From Akebia trifoliata (lineage: Eukaryota > Streptophyta > Magnoliopsida > Ranunculales > Lardizabalaceae), in assembly GCA_017979445.1 (NCBI GenBank), contig CM030706.1, positions 18,524,967-18,588,966 on the forward strand: 64,000 nucleotides of DNA, in the 5' to 3' direction. The position numbers and the translations under genes are program-made. Below, one piece after another: positions 33,480 through 44,340 of the stretch (positions are counted from its first letter, which is position 1; the number at the start of each line of letters is the position of its first letter). The notes below the pieces were generated by a model, which saw nothing but the letters and a program-made list of their open reading frames with translations, was not told where the DNA came from and made no database searches.

Positions 33480-34663
33480 AAACAATTAAATTACTTGAAC
33501 AAGAAAATAAACGTTGGGCTCAACCTCTAATAGAGGAAGTAGAGGTTATCAACCTCGAAACAAAAGAAAATCCTCAATAGATTCGGATTGGGATCACCTA
33601 ATTTCCCGATGAACGTAAAGGGATAGTAGACTTACTCAGAAAGTTCAAAGACGTGTTCGCGTGGTCTTACGAGGACATGCCAGGAGTAAGCACAGATATT
33701 GTTCAACATCGGATTTCATTATACCCTGATGCTCGACCAATTAAGCAGAAACTTAGATGTATGAAGCCAGAATGGACTCTAAAGATTAAAGAAGAAGTTA
33801 CAAAACAGATTAACGTCGAATTTTTGAAAATAGTAGAATACCCTAAGTGGATTGCTAATGTCCTCCCGATGCCTAAAAATGATGGAAAAGTCAAAATGTG
33901 TGTGGAATTTAGAGACCTAAACAAAGTAAGTCAAAAACACAGTTTTCCTTTACCACACATAGATGTTCTAGTAGATAGTACGACAGGGCACGCTTTGTTA
34001 TCCTTCATGGATGGTTTTTCAGGGTACAATCAGATAAAAATGGATCCTCGAGATATGCAAAAAATGCCGTTCATCACATAGTGGAGAACCTTTTGCTACA
34101 AGGTTATGCCTTTTGGTTTGAAGAACGCTGGAACCACCTATCAAAGAGCAGTTATGACTTTACTGCACGACATAATACACAAGGAAGTCAAAGTCTATGT
34201 AGATGATATGATAGTCAAGTCTAAGGAACGACTGGGGCACGTTGCTGCACTATAAAAGTTTCTCACAAGGATTCAAAAGTACCAACTTCGACTCAACCAG
34301 CAGAAATGTGTATTTGAAGTAACTTCTAGAAAATTATTGGGGTTTGTGGTCAGTCAAAGAGGAATCGAAGTAGACCCTGTGAAGATTAAAGCTATCCAAG
34401 AAATGCCACCGCCTAAGACTGAAAAGTAGATTCAAGATTTTTTAAGCAGAATCCAGTATGTCAGCAGATTCATCGCTCAACTCACAAATGTCTACGACCT
34501 ATTTTCAATCTTCTCAAGAAGAATGAACCAACAGTTTGGAATGAACAATGTCAAAAGACTTTCGATCAAGTCAAGGAATATCTCTTGAACCCTCCTATTT
34601 TGATTCCACCTACACCGGGTGAACTACTTCTTCCTTATTTGTCAGTCATAGAAAAAGAATTCC
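33480..34663 (+). pseudogene. Reverse transcriptase of element A (degenerate; RNase H deleted)
   Basis: Open from FKDVFAWSYEDMPG (near 33643) through PIKQKLR, MCVEFRDLNK and SFMDGFSGYNQIKM, with a stop at 34079-34081, then VMPFGLKNAG, VYVDDMIVKS (catalytic YVDD, about 34195-34206), another stop near 34253, LLGFVVSQRGIEVDP and the start of the RNase H region. At about 34663 the sequence jumps from PYLSVIEKEF to text that in element G lies just before integrase. About 1 kb coding for most of RNase H and all of the second RNase H is missing. It would copy RNA into DNA; this copy is dead. Confidence 0.85.
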
Positions 34664-35865
34664 AGGAAAAAACATCGAGGAAAGAACGACAAACCTTACT
34701 AAGATTAGCATCTCAATTCATTATGTGAGCAAGAGGTTTATACAAAAGGTCTTATGATGGGACTCATTTTTCATGTGTTGATGAAGATCAAGCCGAACAG
34801 ATAATGGTTGAACTACATTCAGGGGACTGTGGTCCTTACATGAGTGGGAAAATGTTAGGCAGGAAAATTATGAGACAAGGGTATTACTGGCCCATGATGG
34901 AAACAGATTGTCATCACATGGTCAAGACCTACCACAAATGTCAAATATATGCAAATCTCATACATGTGCCACCTTCTCAATTAGTTGGTCTGACTTCGTT
35001 GTGGCCATTCTCAGTTTAGAGAATTGACATTATTGGTAAAATATCGCCTAAGGCATCAAACGGGCATGAATACATTCTAGTTGCTATCGATTATTTTACT
35101 AAGTGGGTTAAAGTCGCCTATTATGATGTCCTCACTGCATCCCGAATTGTAAAGTTTATCCAAACAAACATCATCGATCGATGTGGGGTACCTTCGAAAT
35201 TGATCTCTGATAATGGATCACACTTTAAAGTTGAAGTTATTACACTGTGTTTGAAGTTCAAAATCTTGAACCACAAATCATCTCCTTACCGTCCTCAGAC
35301 CAATGGAACAGTTGAAGCGGCCAATAAGAATCTGAAGACAATCATCAAGAAAAAGTGTCAATCACATCGAGATTGGTTAGAAAAATTGCCATTTGTACTA
35401 TGGGCATATCGAACATTAATTCGATCCCCTACTGGAGCTACTCCCTACTCCTTAGTGTATGGCATGGAAGTAGTTTTGCCAAACTAAATGGAAATACCAT
35501 CTCTTAGGCTCTTGTTGGAAAGTTAGTTGTCAGAAGAATATTGGGTTTGTCAACGGTATGAAGAATTAAATTTGATTGAAGAAAAATGACTAAGAGCTTT
35601 GTACCACGTGCAAGCTTATCAAAGAAGAGTCGCCTGTGCGTTTGAAAAAAAGATCAAGGCCCGTCACTTTAAAGTCAAGGATTTGGTACTTAAAGAGAAT
35701 CAGGCACCTATCTTTGATCCTAGAGGGAAGTTCAAATCAAATTGGGGAGGTCCGTTCATCCTCAAGGAAATATTACCTGGAAAAGCTGCCAGACTTCAAG
35801 ACCATGATGGAATTGAATTACCAGAACCAACCAACCTTGACCAAACCAAACGGTACTACATCTAA
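34664..35865 (+). pseudogene. Integrase of element A (degenerate)
   Basis: From the N-terminal zinc-binding region (MVELHSGDCGPYMSG ... KTYHKCQIYAN, 34804-34960) through the core, with Asp in RIDIIGKISP (near 35025), Asp in LISDNGSHFK (35194-35223) and Glu in GTVEAANKN (near 35310), to the C-terminal LNLIEEK and basic tail ending NLDQTKRYY at 35865. In the HHCC finger the second His and the first Cys are both Tyr when compared with G (H234, C265), so the finger is broken. Stops occur at 34733, 35017, 35485 and later. Confidence 0.85.
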
Positions 35866-36359
35866 GGAGGCCATCTTTGGTCGAATCAATTCTCTTATTA
35901 TGTAGTTCAATATATCATTTCTCAACCCCTTTGTAGCTTTTTTTCAAAGAAAAATACATTTTTTTCATTCTCAACCTAATCACCCAACCTAGGGGAGGGA
36001 AAAATCCGAACTACGTTTTGGTCTGATCCCAAAAGTCTGGGGTACGTAGGTAACCTGAGAAGTTATTTCAGGCCCGACCACATCAAAATAAATATAAAAA
36101 AAATTTCCTACATGAAAAAATAAAAATAAATAAATAAAATAAATATATTGTCAAATAGGGAAGAAAGTTCAAAGAAAAAGAAAAAATGCCACACAAGGGG
36201 CATTCGGGTTTTTTAGCCTCAAAATTCATTTTTTTTATACCCAGTCCTAAGCTTACCTATGAAAGTCCTCCTAAGTAACGTGCGAAAAAGTTAAGGAAGG
36301 TAGTAAAGCATGATTTGATAGTAACTCCAAAAGTTCAGGAGGGAAGAAAGAAAAAAAAA

Positions 36360-36605
36360 GAGAAACAAAATGAAGCCTGCTAGGTTGAAAACCCGAAAAG
36401 GGTGACTTAAGAAAAAATTAAGGCAAGCTCGCAAGATTGAAAATCCGGAAAGATGATGTTGGTAACAATCAGAGCAAAGAAAAAAGAAAAAGCTCACTAG
36501 ATCGAAAACCTGAAATGGTGATCTAAGCAAAAGCTAGAGCATACTCCCTAGTTTGAAAACTCGAAATGGTAGTCTAGGCAAAAGTTGGAGCAACAAAGAA
36601 AAATA
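36360..36605 (+). repeat. Diverged ~60-bp tandem repeats, 3' UTR of A
   Basis: About four units of the form gctcgctagattgaaaacccgaaa.ggtgatctaagcaaaagttagagc. Counterpart of 3790-4050 in B. Confidence 0.6.
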
Positions 36606-37410
36606 GAAGAAAATCTTCATAGAGTTGAAAAGCTAAAAGGCGGTTCGAGCCAAAACATCTGAAGTCCGAATAATCAACTTCAACACCCAGCTTAAACCAA
36701 GCAAAGACTCAGAAGTCATGAGCATTGTCTACGACTAATCTAAAAATTTTCTACTTTTCCAAGTGAACCAAGAGGAAAAATGGTGGCTCCTACAATGAAT
36801 CTCGAAAGGAAATATTTTATTTTCTTGAGCCTGACTCAAAATCTTCAATATAAAAAGTCGAAATTAAAAGTTGAATCTTTATTACACTTGTGGTAATCAA
36901 ATATTTCAAACCTTCATACAAGGAGCATTTTCTTTCTTCTTTGATATGTAGTTTCCCCCTTATACTAGGGGCATTTTTTTACGAGATGTGTTCAATACAA
37001 TATTTTCTATCAAACTAGGCGCATTGTAGATCTCAAGCCTAATCAATGTTAATCCTAAAGGATAATGGGTACCCCAGATTTAAAGTTACCCTCTTGATAG
37101 CAATTTTTTTTGAAAACTCCTGAGGTAGAAAGAAATTAAAACATTTATAAAATTTTTGAAAAACTTTGAGGTTCAAACAGAAGCGTTTCTGATCTCATAT
37201 TTGGTTTTGTCCAGAGATTAACTCATTACCCTTTCACCTAGAATAGGAGATAGGCCATTCTCTCTTTCCCAGATACAATCATTCTTTTCTATATTCATTT
37301 TCAATCATTCTTTCCCTGATCTATTCATTCCCAGATTCAATCATTCTTTTCCAAATTCATTTTCAATCATTCTTTCCCAGATTCATTCATTTCTTTCCAA
37401 TTTTACTCAG

Positions 37411-37970
37411 TCATATGCTGCCGAGGGTTTTCTCGAAATTATGCTCAGTTGCCGTCGAGGGTTATCTCGGATTTTACTCAGATGCCGCCGAGGGTTATCT
37501 CAGATTTTACTCAGTTGCCGCCAAGGGTTTTTCTGGATTTTGCTCAGTTGTCGCCGAGGGTCATCTTGGATTTTGGTCAGATGCCGCCAAGGGTTTTATT
37601 GGATTTTGCTCAGTTGCCGCCGAGGGCTATCTCAGATTTTGGTCAGATGCCGCCGAGGGTTATCTCGGATTTTGCTCAGCTGTCGCCAAGGGATTTTCTT
37701 GGATTTTGCTCAACTGTCGTCGAGGGCTATCTCGAATTTTGATCAGATGTCGTCGAGGGTTTTCTTGGATTTTGCTCAGTTGCCGCCGAGGGTTATTTAG
37801 GATTTTGCTCAGTTGCCGTCGAAGGCTATCTCAGATTTTTCTCACTTGCCACCGAGGGTTTTTGTCGGATTATGCTCAAACCAATTGCCACCGAGGGTTT
37901 TCTCGGATTATGCTCAGCCAGATACTACCAAGGGTTTTCTTGGATTTTGCTCAGATTTTACTCAGATAGT
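37411..37970 (+). repeat. 33-bp minisatellite, about 16 copies, 3' UTR of A
   Basis: The unit is roughly ttgccgccgagggttatct plus cggattttgctcag. Most units are exactly 33 bp; a few carry one to six extra bases. Units often alternate between starts atgcc and ttgcc. Because 33 is a multiple of three and the unit has no stop, three overlapping forward frames stay open through it; these are not genes. B has no such block at the equivalent place. It is markedly GC-richer than its surroundings. Confidence 0.9.
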
Positions 37971-37974
37971 TCAT

Positions 37975-38165
37975 TACTCTTTCACCCCGAGTATGTAGAG
38001 TAGGACTCCCAGAAAAATAGTTCATTACTCTTTCACCCCAAGTAGGTAGAGTAAGACTTCTGGAAAATTAGTCCATTACTCTTTCACCCCGAGTAGGTAG
38101 AGTAGGACTTTCAAAAAAAAAATTGTTCATTACTCTTTCATCCAGGGTATGTAGAGTAAGATATT
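37975..38165 (+). repeat. ~52-bp tandem repeat, about four copies, 3' UTR of A
   Basis: Units contain gttcattactctttcacccc and gtagagtaggact. It is the same repeat as the fourteen-copy array of B at 2450-3190, read on the other strand. Confidence 0.85.
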
Positions 38166-38285
38166 CAACTTTTGCTCAGATATGCTCAAATTATGCTCAA
38201 TTTATCCTCAGCTAATGCTCAGAAATGCTCAGTTATGCTTAGATTTTACTCAGTTTTTGCTTAAATTTTGCTTAGATCCTCCAAG
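38165..38285 (+). repeat. Short tandem motif atgctcaaatt, 3' UTR of A
   Basis: About ten degenerate copies (tatgctcaaat, tatgctcaatt, aatgctcagat). Counterpart of 2330-2450 in B. Confidence 0.6.
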
Positions 38286-38540
38286 ATTTATCTCAAGCAC
38301 ACACGTTCACATTTGTTCAATTAGTCAAGGAGAATTTTTTAAAATTCAAGGATCTGATATTGCTAGTGAAAGCTCGCGTTCAAGGACCTGACAAATCTTA
38401 ATTTGGGGAGAGGTTGTCCTCAAGGATCCGAACATCCAGACGAACTAAATCAGGTTGCAAAATGAACTGTCACTAACTTTGGCATTCAGATATCGCATTA
38501 TCTACCAAAATAGATTTGCTATCTAATTTGCTTTAACCCT

Positions 38541-38558
38541 TTGCCAAAGAGGGGCATC
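38541..38558 (+). other. Polypurine tract of element A
   Basis: ttgccaaagaggggcatc directly before TGTAGACACC of the 3' LTR; identical in layout to B and C. Confidence 0.8.
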
Positions 38559-40098
38559 TGTAGACACCCTATTTTTGCAATCACCTAATTAATCAACTCG
38601 TCAACCTGATCGCGACGGTTCCCAATGATTGATGATTATTACAATGCTCTATTTGGTTACCAGATGTGTTTCAGAAATTCGGATGAGGTATCTCAAACTG
38701 ATAAAACTGTAGTAACCACGCTACGCAAGGAAAATATAACTCCAAAAACTTAGAAATCATCATTTTTCAAATAAAAAGAAGTTTTACGATACAAATCACT
38801 AAAAAATGATCAAATTACCAAAATACCCCTAATTTCAAAACATTCCTAGAGCCTACATTACGCTTAGGGAAACCCTTTCAAACACATAAAATAACAAATC
38901 AAAATCAAATAAATCATTTCGCCAATTTTCACAAAATTTGACAAAATTACGAAAATGCCTCTCATAAAGTTCATGACCATTTCGCACAAAATTTTTATAA
39001 ATGACACAAACCAAAATTCCCATTGAATTCCTTACGAAAAATCGATTCCAAAACATATTGGAACATTGAACAATGATTTAAAACGCAAAAAATCCTCTCC
39101 GAAGGCAAAACGGTAATTTTACAATTTTAAAAATTAAAAATTCTGAACTTAATAATTAAAACATTAATTAATGTAAAGTGAAATCCTAATTAAAATTAAA
39201 GTCAATCAAGTAAGACTTAACTCAAAATCCTAAAATTTAGTCAATTTAGTAAGACTTAAGTCAAAACCTTAAATTTTAGTTAATCAAGTGAGACTTAAGT
39301 CAAAATCTTAATCAATCTAATAAAACCAAAGTAAACCCTAACCCTAATAGAATTTTAATTAAACTCTAAAACTATCTAATAGAATTCTAATTAAACTCTA
39401 AAACTATCTAAAAGAAACATAATCTAACTCTAAAATTTTCTAAAACAAACATAATCTAACTCTAATTCTATCTAAAAAGCTCTTAAAAAAATCTATAAAT
39501 AGGGGTCTCTACAACCTATTTTCGTATCCAAGAGAAAACCCTAGAAAAAATAGGTCAAGAAGGCTCCCCAACCTTCCTAGAACCCTAGTTTTGAAGCCCT
39601 TAACCCCTTACTTATCATCCAACCCCCAATTTTTGCTCAAAAAACACCTAGAAACCCTTAAAAAACACCTAGAAATCCATTAAAAATTAGGAAGCATTTA
39701 GATCTAAGGAGAAGATACTTCATCTTAGAGATCCGAAGTGGATCCAGTAACGGAAATGAAGCAAGGAATCACAAGCAAGGAATCTCTCTATCAACTCTGA
39801 GGGAACTATTGTTGTGATCATCTAGATATTTTTCATTATTATTTTTTTTATTAAGGTCTTTTAGCAATGTAGTTTTATTTGGGAAAAGTAGAGACTGGCG
39901 TTTGCCGGGCGAGGTTGGTGTCTAACACCTTTCAATCTCGTAACGTGATCCTCAGACCCATATTTTCTTTCGTAGATTAGTGTTATTTACCTTTTAAAGT
40001 CAATATTTGGTTCCTAGACCGTAATAACTAGGTGGCGACTCCCAAACCTCAAAAATCAAAAATGGATCCGCGCACCCTGCGGATCGAGGGCGCTTTCA
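38559..40098 (+). mobile_element. 3' LTR of element A
   Basis: Starts TGTAGACACCCTATTTTTGC and ends GGGCGCTTTCA. It has a single TATAAATA (39494-39501) where the 5' LTR has two, but its own short duplication of actctaaaactatctaa (about 39362-39410). Followed by CCTTG, the target duplication. Confidence 0.9.
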
Positions 40099-40103
40099 CC
40101 TTG

Positions 40104-40600
40104 CCATATTGCAATCTTGGATTCCCGGTCCATTTCCTTCCGGTAAGGACGAGTTAATCAATGACTCATCATTGTCTCTTTATAATCTATCCAAATTTAA
40201 ATCTGAATTGAGAGAGAGTTAATAGAGAGGGAAACAACTAATTGTGCTGGAGTTGGCTTTGTATCTGATGAAATCTTCACACTAAACTGTTCCATGAATC
40301 GTTCTATGATTTCTTCCTAAGTGTGAATGTGAAGCTATATTAAAGACACTAACCATTCAAGAGCCAGTACTTTGAGGGTGGTGCAAAATAATTGTGTCAT
40401 TTGTTCTCCCTACAAACCTTGAAGATGCATGTCATCAACATATGTGCATAGGTAAGTTCTTGGGTAAGGAGTTCCTTTGTACTTGGATATGCTTAGTAAT
40501 TCATTCTTCTCTAAGGATCAACCATAATTTTTGAATCCCCTTCATATCTATCTTCATTGTCTTGACTGGTCATAATTGCGTGACATTGGTGAACACGATT
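40104..40600 (-). pseudogene. Retrotransposon gag remnant (probably element H)
   Basis: On the minus strand, about 40460-40210, one can read FCTTLKVLALEW, a gap with stops, then IERFMEQFSVKISS and TKPTPAQLV. This is the usual order of the retrotransposon gag core (aromatic-rich helix with ALEW, then F..QF, then P..L). It is short and broken by stops and frameshifts. Its strand and position agree with the leader and LTR of H further right. Confidence 0.5.
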
Positions 40601-41978
40601 CATCTGGTTCGTGAAATCTTGCATATGAGTTTACGTGGATTAGTCTTGTAAAAATTTAGTGATCTGAGAAAACAAACTGAGTATCACAATCAAAAGATAA
40701 AAAAAATTTGACTTAGAAACTAAAATGGAAGATTATGTTAGATGACCAATTTGGTGACTTAAGAGAGTAATCAGGACAGACTTGGTACAAAAAAAGGGAT
40801 GATGTAGCATATCTTAGAGCAATCTCGATCTACTTGCAAAAATATTTCCTTCATTATTTAGTCCAAATGTAGTATTGATTGTCATCAGGTTTACCAAAAG
40901 GATGAATTGGTACAATGACCCAAAGTCAGATTGACAACGTGAGTTGGCTGGTTCGATTCGTATGCTTAGACTTGGCAAAATGAAATAATGAGAACCTGTT
41001 GAGTCGATCGGTTCCATGATTGAATCCACGTACCCAATCAAGTTATTGGTTCAATTTAGATCAGTCTAACCTAATGGGCTAAACTAGTCATCCTTTTAGT
41101 TGTAATCAATTAATCTATTTGGTCTTTTAAGAGTGAATAAAAAACATTTGTCTAAAATGAGCCAACTGATTAGCTATTCGATCCATTGGATTGAACTGAG
41201 TGGTTTATGCCCAAGAACCAATTGATCTAATCGATTTGGTTTAGTTCGGTTAGATCTATTTTCCAATTCAATCGATCGATTGGTTTGATACGAACTAGGT
41301 TCGACCCAATGAATTGGTATAATTCATCAATTTGGTTGGTTTTATTAGATCGGACAGTATTGTGGCTTCAATTTAAACGGTGTGGACTAATCCACCCATT
41401 TACCTTTTGGTTGGGTTGAAAGAATGCAACCCTAGAATATCCATAGTCGATTCCGGTAATGGCTTAATGGGACCATAGCTAGGTTTGAATTTATAGGTTC
41501 ACTATGTGATTGAGGCAAGGTTAAGACAAAGATTAGGTCAATTAAGCTTATAGCACCAATATACCTTTCAATTTCACTTGGTCAGATAGTACGTGGTCCT
41601 CCAATTTGATTACTCGAAGGTACTAGACTGAAGTTGTAACGTTTGTATGCGTCACCCATGTCCCAAAAAACCAAATTGGTAGTACTCTAACTATGGGGTT
41701 TTTGGGATTATAACCTGATGCAAACATGGATATGTATGCTTGTGAGTGTGTGCAAAGGGCATGCTGCGCCTAGGGCATTTTTGAGAATAGATACCCAAGA
41801 AATCAACACAAATAATCACATTCACCACAAATATCTACAAAACTAAACCACAAAGGCACACCCACAAAATAATGGCTAGAAACTAGCATATTCTAAGTTT
41901 CCTTGAGTCAAATGGGTTGACTCGAGTAAAATTCCACCTAAGAATAGTCTTGGATCAGATCAAGTTTGACCCTAAAAT
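40601..41978 (-). mobile_element. Leader remnant of element H
   Basis: Strongly mutated. Words shared with the A leader in reverse can be found, such as tgcgcctagggcattttt (near 41765; A has aaaaagccctaggcacacc near 27430) and acttggtcagatagtacgtgg (near 41575). The part 40960-41400 repeats ttggttcgat-like words and has no clear frame. No gene recognised. Confidence 0.5.
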
Positions 41979-41996
41979 CCCTAGTGGAATAGTTAC
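41979..41996 (-). other. Degenerate primer-binding site of element H
   Basis: On the minus strand gtaactattccactagg, at the place of gtggcgactccactggg in A, directly next to an LTR end. Several substitutions show age. Confidence 0.45.
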
Positions 41997-43930
41997 TAAA
42001 AGCTCTTCGACATTTTTTACGATGAAATAAAATGTATTTAGAATAATTAGACAATTTTATAGGAATGAGGAGTTGTCACCTAGTTTTGGTCTATGAACCA
42101 TAAAATAACTCCAAACGGATCCAAAACGGTCTACGGAAAGAGATATGGGTAAGAGGTTGAGTCACGGGTTACGAAAGGTATCAGGCACCATACCCGTCCG
42201 ATCAAGGTGATTGGGTTCTACTACAATCCAATAAAATCCTAAGGTTGAAGACTATGGTTAAACTAATGACCAAGGGTAAAAAATGAGGAGATTTAAGTTA
42301 AGATCAAGGTGAGGGTTAGACCCGATCATCATCATCAATTTACATCAAATTGGCCAACCGAATCCTATGACTACGATTTTTCCAAATTACAAATTCATCA
42401 TTCGTTCACATTTAGCATTAGGGAATCCTAAAAAAGACTTAATTTCCAATTATATTTTGTAATATTCGTGCAGCAAAGGTCAATAAATAAGATTTGGAAA
42501 TTAATTAGAAGGCACACAAAAATTGATGAGTCAACCCCACATGTATTTTTATGAAATTAAAATTCAATTTTATGTGCTACGTGCACAAAATTCAATGAGT
42601 CGACTCGCTTGCCATATTTAATCAATAAAGAATTGATTTTAAGCCCCCCCCCCCCCCACGTGCATGAAGTCAATGAGTGATGCACAATAAAAATGATTTA
42701 TACAAAAGAAAATTAACCCACCACGTGCAAAAAATTAATGAATCAACTCAATGGCGAAGTTTTGATGAAAGTCTTCCCCTTAAAAAAAGACCCAAAAATT
42801 AATGAATAGACCTAGGCAAATTTTATGAAAAACTTTCGTATCAAATCAGTTTAAAATCTTCCTAAATCAATGAGTCAACTCGGCACAAAGAAAATCGATT
42901 AAAAAAATGATTTCATACTTCTTTAAGCCTTGAAAATCTGTGAGTCGACTCACAATTTATAGAAAAAGGTTTTATTCCTCTCTAAGCTTCAAGGCATTCA
43001 TATTACTAAAAAATCTCACAAAAACACACAACTAAAGTCATTAACTTAAACATGCATCTGTCAAGCATGAAAGCTCGGTACTTCCATTCATCCATGGATT
43101 AACACCATTAACAAAGAGTAAAATAGAAAACGAAAAAAACTAAAGATTGAGATACATACTTGATCGTAAACTTTAATATCACGGATGATATTTGTGTTAG
43201 GTTTCCCTTAGAGATAATGGAGATAAATAAACGAGTCTTGCATACAAATTATAGCAAATCAATGGATAACACCTAAATCCACGAAAGATGAAGGAAAGAG
43301 GATGAATAGATAGGTTGTCGAGAGAAAGGATAGTGACGTGGTGGGCTACTATTAAAGTGAAAGAATGATCATGATGTCATTAATATCTAAAACAAGTTAA
43401 TGTGGCTTTTTATGACGAAGAGGTTAATAGGGCTGATGTGATAAAGAGGTTAATGGGTTTAAAAGAGGACAATGGGGCTGCTTATGATGAAGAAAAAGAA
43501 GACGAAGGTGTGAGGGCACTACTATGAGTATTACAGTCGAAACTAAGAGGTGGGGTTGTGGTATGGGTGTTACGGCCGAAATTGAGAAAGATGGTTGGGT
43601 TGAGAATGATGGGGTAGTGGTTGAACTGAGGAGTTGAGGGAGAGTGAACCAGAGGGTTGGGCTATTGGGAGCTTGACCAAGAGGAGGGGAGGTAGATGGC
43701 TAGCTCGGCTCGACCAAAAGGAAAGTAAGGAAAGCGGCGGCTAGGCTAGTTGTGGCTTGACCAAAAGAGAGGGAGAGAGGGCAAAGTAGGAGATAAAGGA
43801 AAGGTGAGGTCGAGAGATGGAATACACTATGACATAAGGGTTAAAAGGCGACCCTATTTTTGTTGAAAAAATGTTGTTTTAAGCTTTAAATCACTTCGAC
43901 CCTTTTTCACTAAATAGTAAAGGGTGTCTA
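41997..43930 (-). mobile_element. 5' LTR of element H (Tat/Ogre-related, divergent)
   Basis: On the minus strand it runs from tagacaccc (43930) to agagctttta (41997). It keeps the family block as gttgtcacctagttttgg (near 42067) and the zone with cgggt.....ggcacc (near 42165-42195). A C-homopolymer of 14-15 bases lies near 42643-42658. It contains the repeated motif block described separately. Around 43500-43800 the sequence is purine-rich without coding sense. Confidence 0.6.
42520..42955 (-). promoter_or_regulatory. Repeated TGAGTCGACTC / CACGTG block in LTR H
   Basis: The words (c)aatgagtcgactcg or close variants occur at about 42524, 42593, 42671, 42737, 42868 and 42941; the last is the palindrome tgagtcgactca. 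CACGTG stands shortly before two of them (42657, 42722) and tacgtg before another. The spacing is 60-130 bp. TGAGTCA-like and CACGTG cores are established bZIP/bHLH target types in plants, so an enhancer array is possible. That it regulates anything is inference. Confidence 0.4.
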
Positions 43931-44340
43931 ATTGATAAATTGGGGATTTTTTGATAAATGGGAGTCGCCACCTAGTTTAGGTATAGGAACAAAAAATAAC
44001 TCCAAATGGATCTGGATGGATTTATGGATAAGAGAAATGCATAAGGGGTCAGATTACGGGTTTCAAAAGTTATTAGGCACCGAACTTGTCTAACCCAGAT
44101 GATGAATCTCTACAACGATCCAAAACTATCATATGGTCAATACACAAAGACTAAAGTCAAACTAGGGTCCAATCATCATCAATTTATATTGGATTTCCTA
44201 AACAAATTTTACAGCTAAAAATTCTCTGATTATTTAAGTTATTCCTTGAATTTCGCACAAAAGGGAAAATTTGTGAAAAAACCTTAATTATATCCTATGA
44301 TCCAAAGTCAATTAGCATCCAAATATGCAAATATTTTCTA
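43931..44340 (-). mobile_element. Partial second Tat/Ogre-related LTR, cut by chromovirus F
   Basis: Starts with ggggattttttgataaatggg, then the family block gggagtcgccacctagttta (43969-43988) and the following zone with attaggcaccg (near 44070). It stops where the F LTR begins at 44341. The remainder should lie beyond the right end of F, outside the window. Confidence 0.55.

Larger units (their letters stand above)
35866..38540 (+). mobile_element. 3' UTR of element A
   Basis: Non-coding, 2.7 kb, collinear with 4480-2087 of B in reverse. Order: shared single-copy part with acgtaggtaacctgagaagt (36044-36063), ~60-bp repeats, further single-copy sequence, short repeats of tcattctttcccagatt (37265-37400), the 33-bp array, ~52-bp array and 11-bp array. 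Hypervariable tandem repeats in the 3' UTR are an established feature of Ogre/Tat elements. Confidence 0.75.
23588..40098 (+). mobile_element. Element A: complete but defective Tat/Ogre-type LTR retrotransposon
   Basis: A 16.5-kb plus-strand element with LTRs at 23588-25164 and 38559-40098 and flanks CTTTG (23583-23587) and CCTTG (40099-40103), a 5-bp target duplication with one mismatch. The internal order is primer site, 4-kb leader, ORF1, gag, protease, G-patch-like motif, RT, integrase, long 3' UTR, polypurine tract. By eye about 10% of positions differ over the first 315 bp of the LTRs, more than in B, so it is the older insertion. All coding parts carry stops, and RNase H plus the second RNase H are deleted. 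Confidence 0.9.

Noticed and set aside
37415..37998. Several long overlapping forward open frames with CRRGLSRILLS-like repeats
   Set aside because: They are open only because a 33-bp repeat without stops has a length divisible by three. The sequence is non-coding 3' UTR of element A.
42643..42658. C homopolymer of 14-15 bases as possible structured element
   Set aside because: A single homopolymer run in a decayed LTR, possibly with uncertain length from sequencing.
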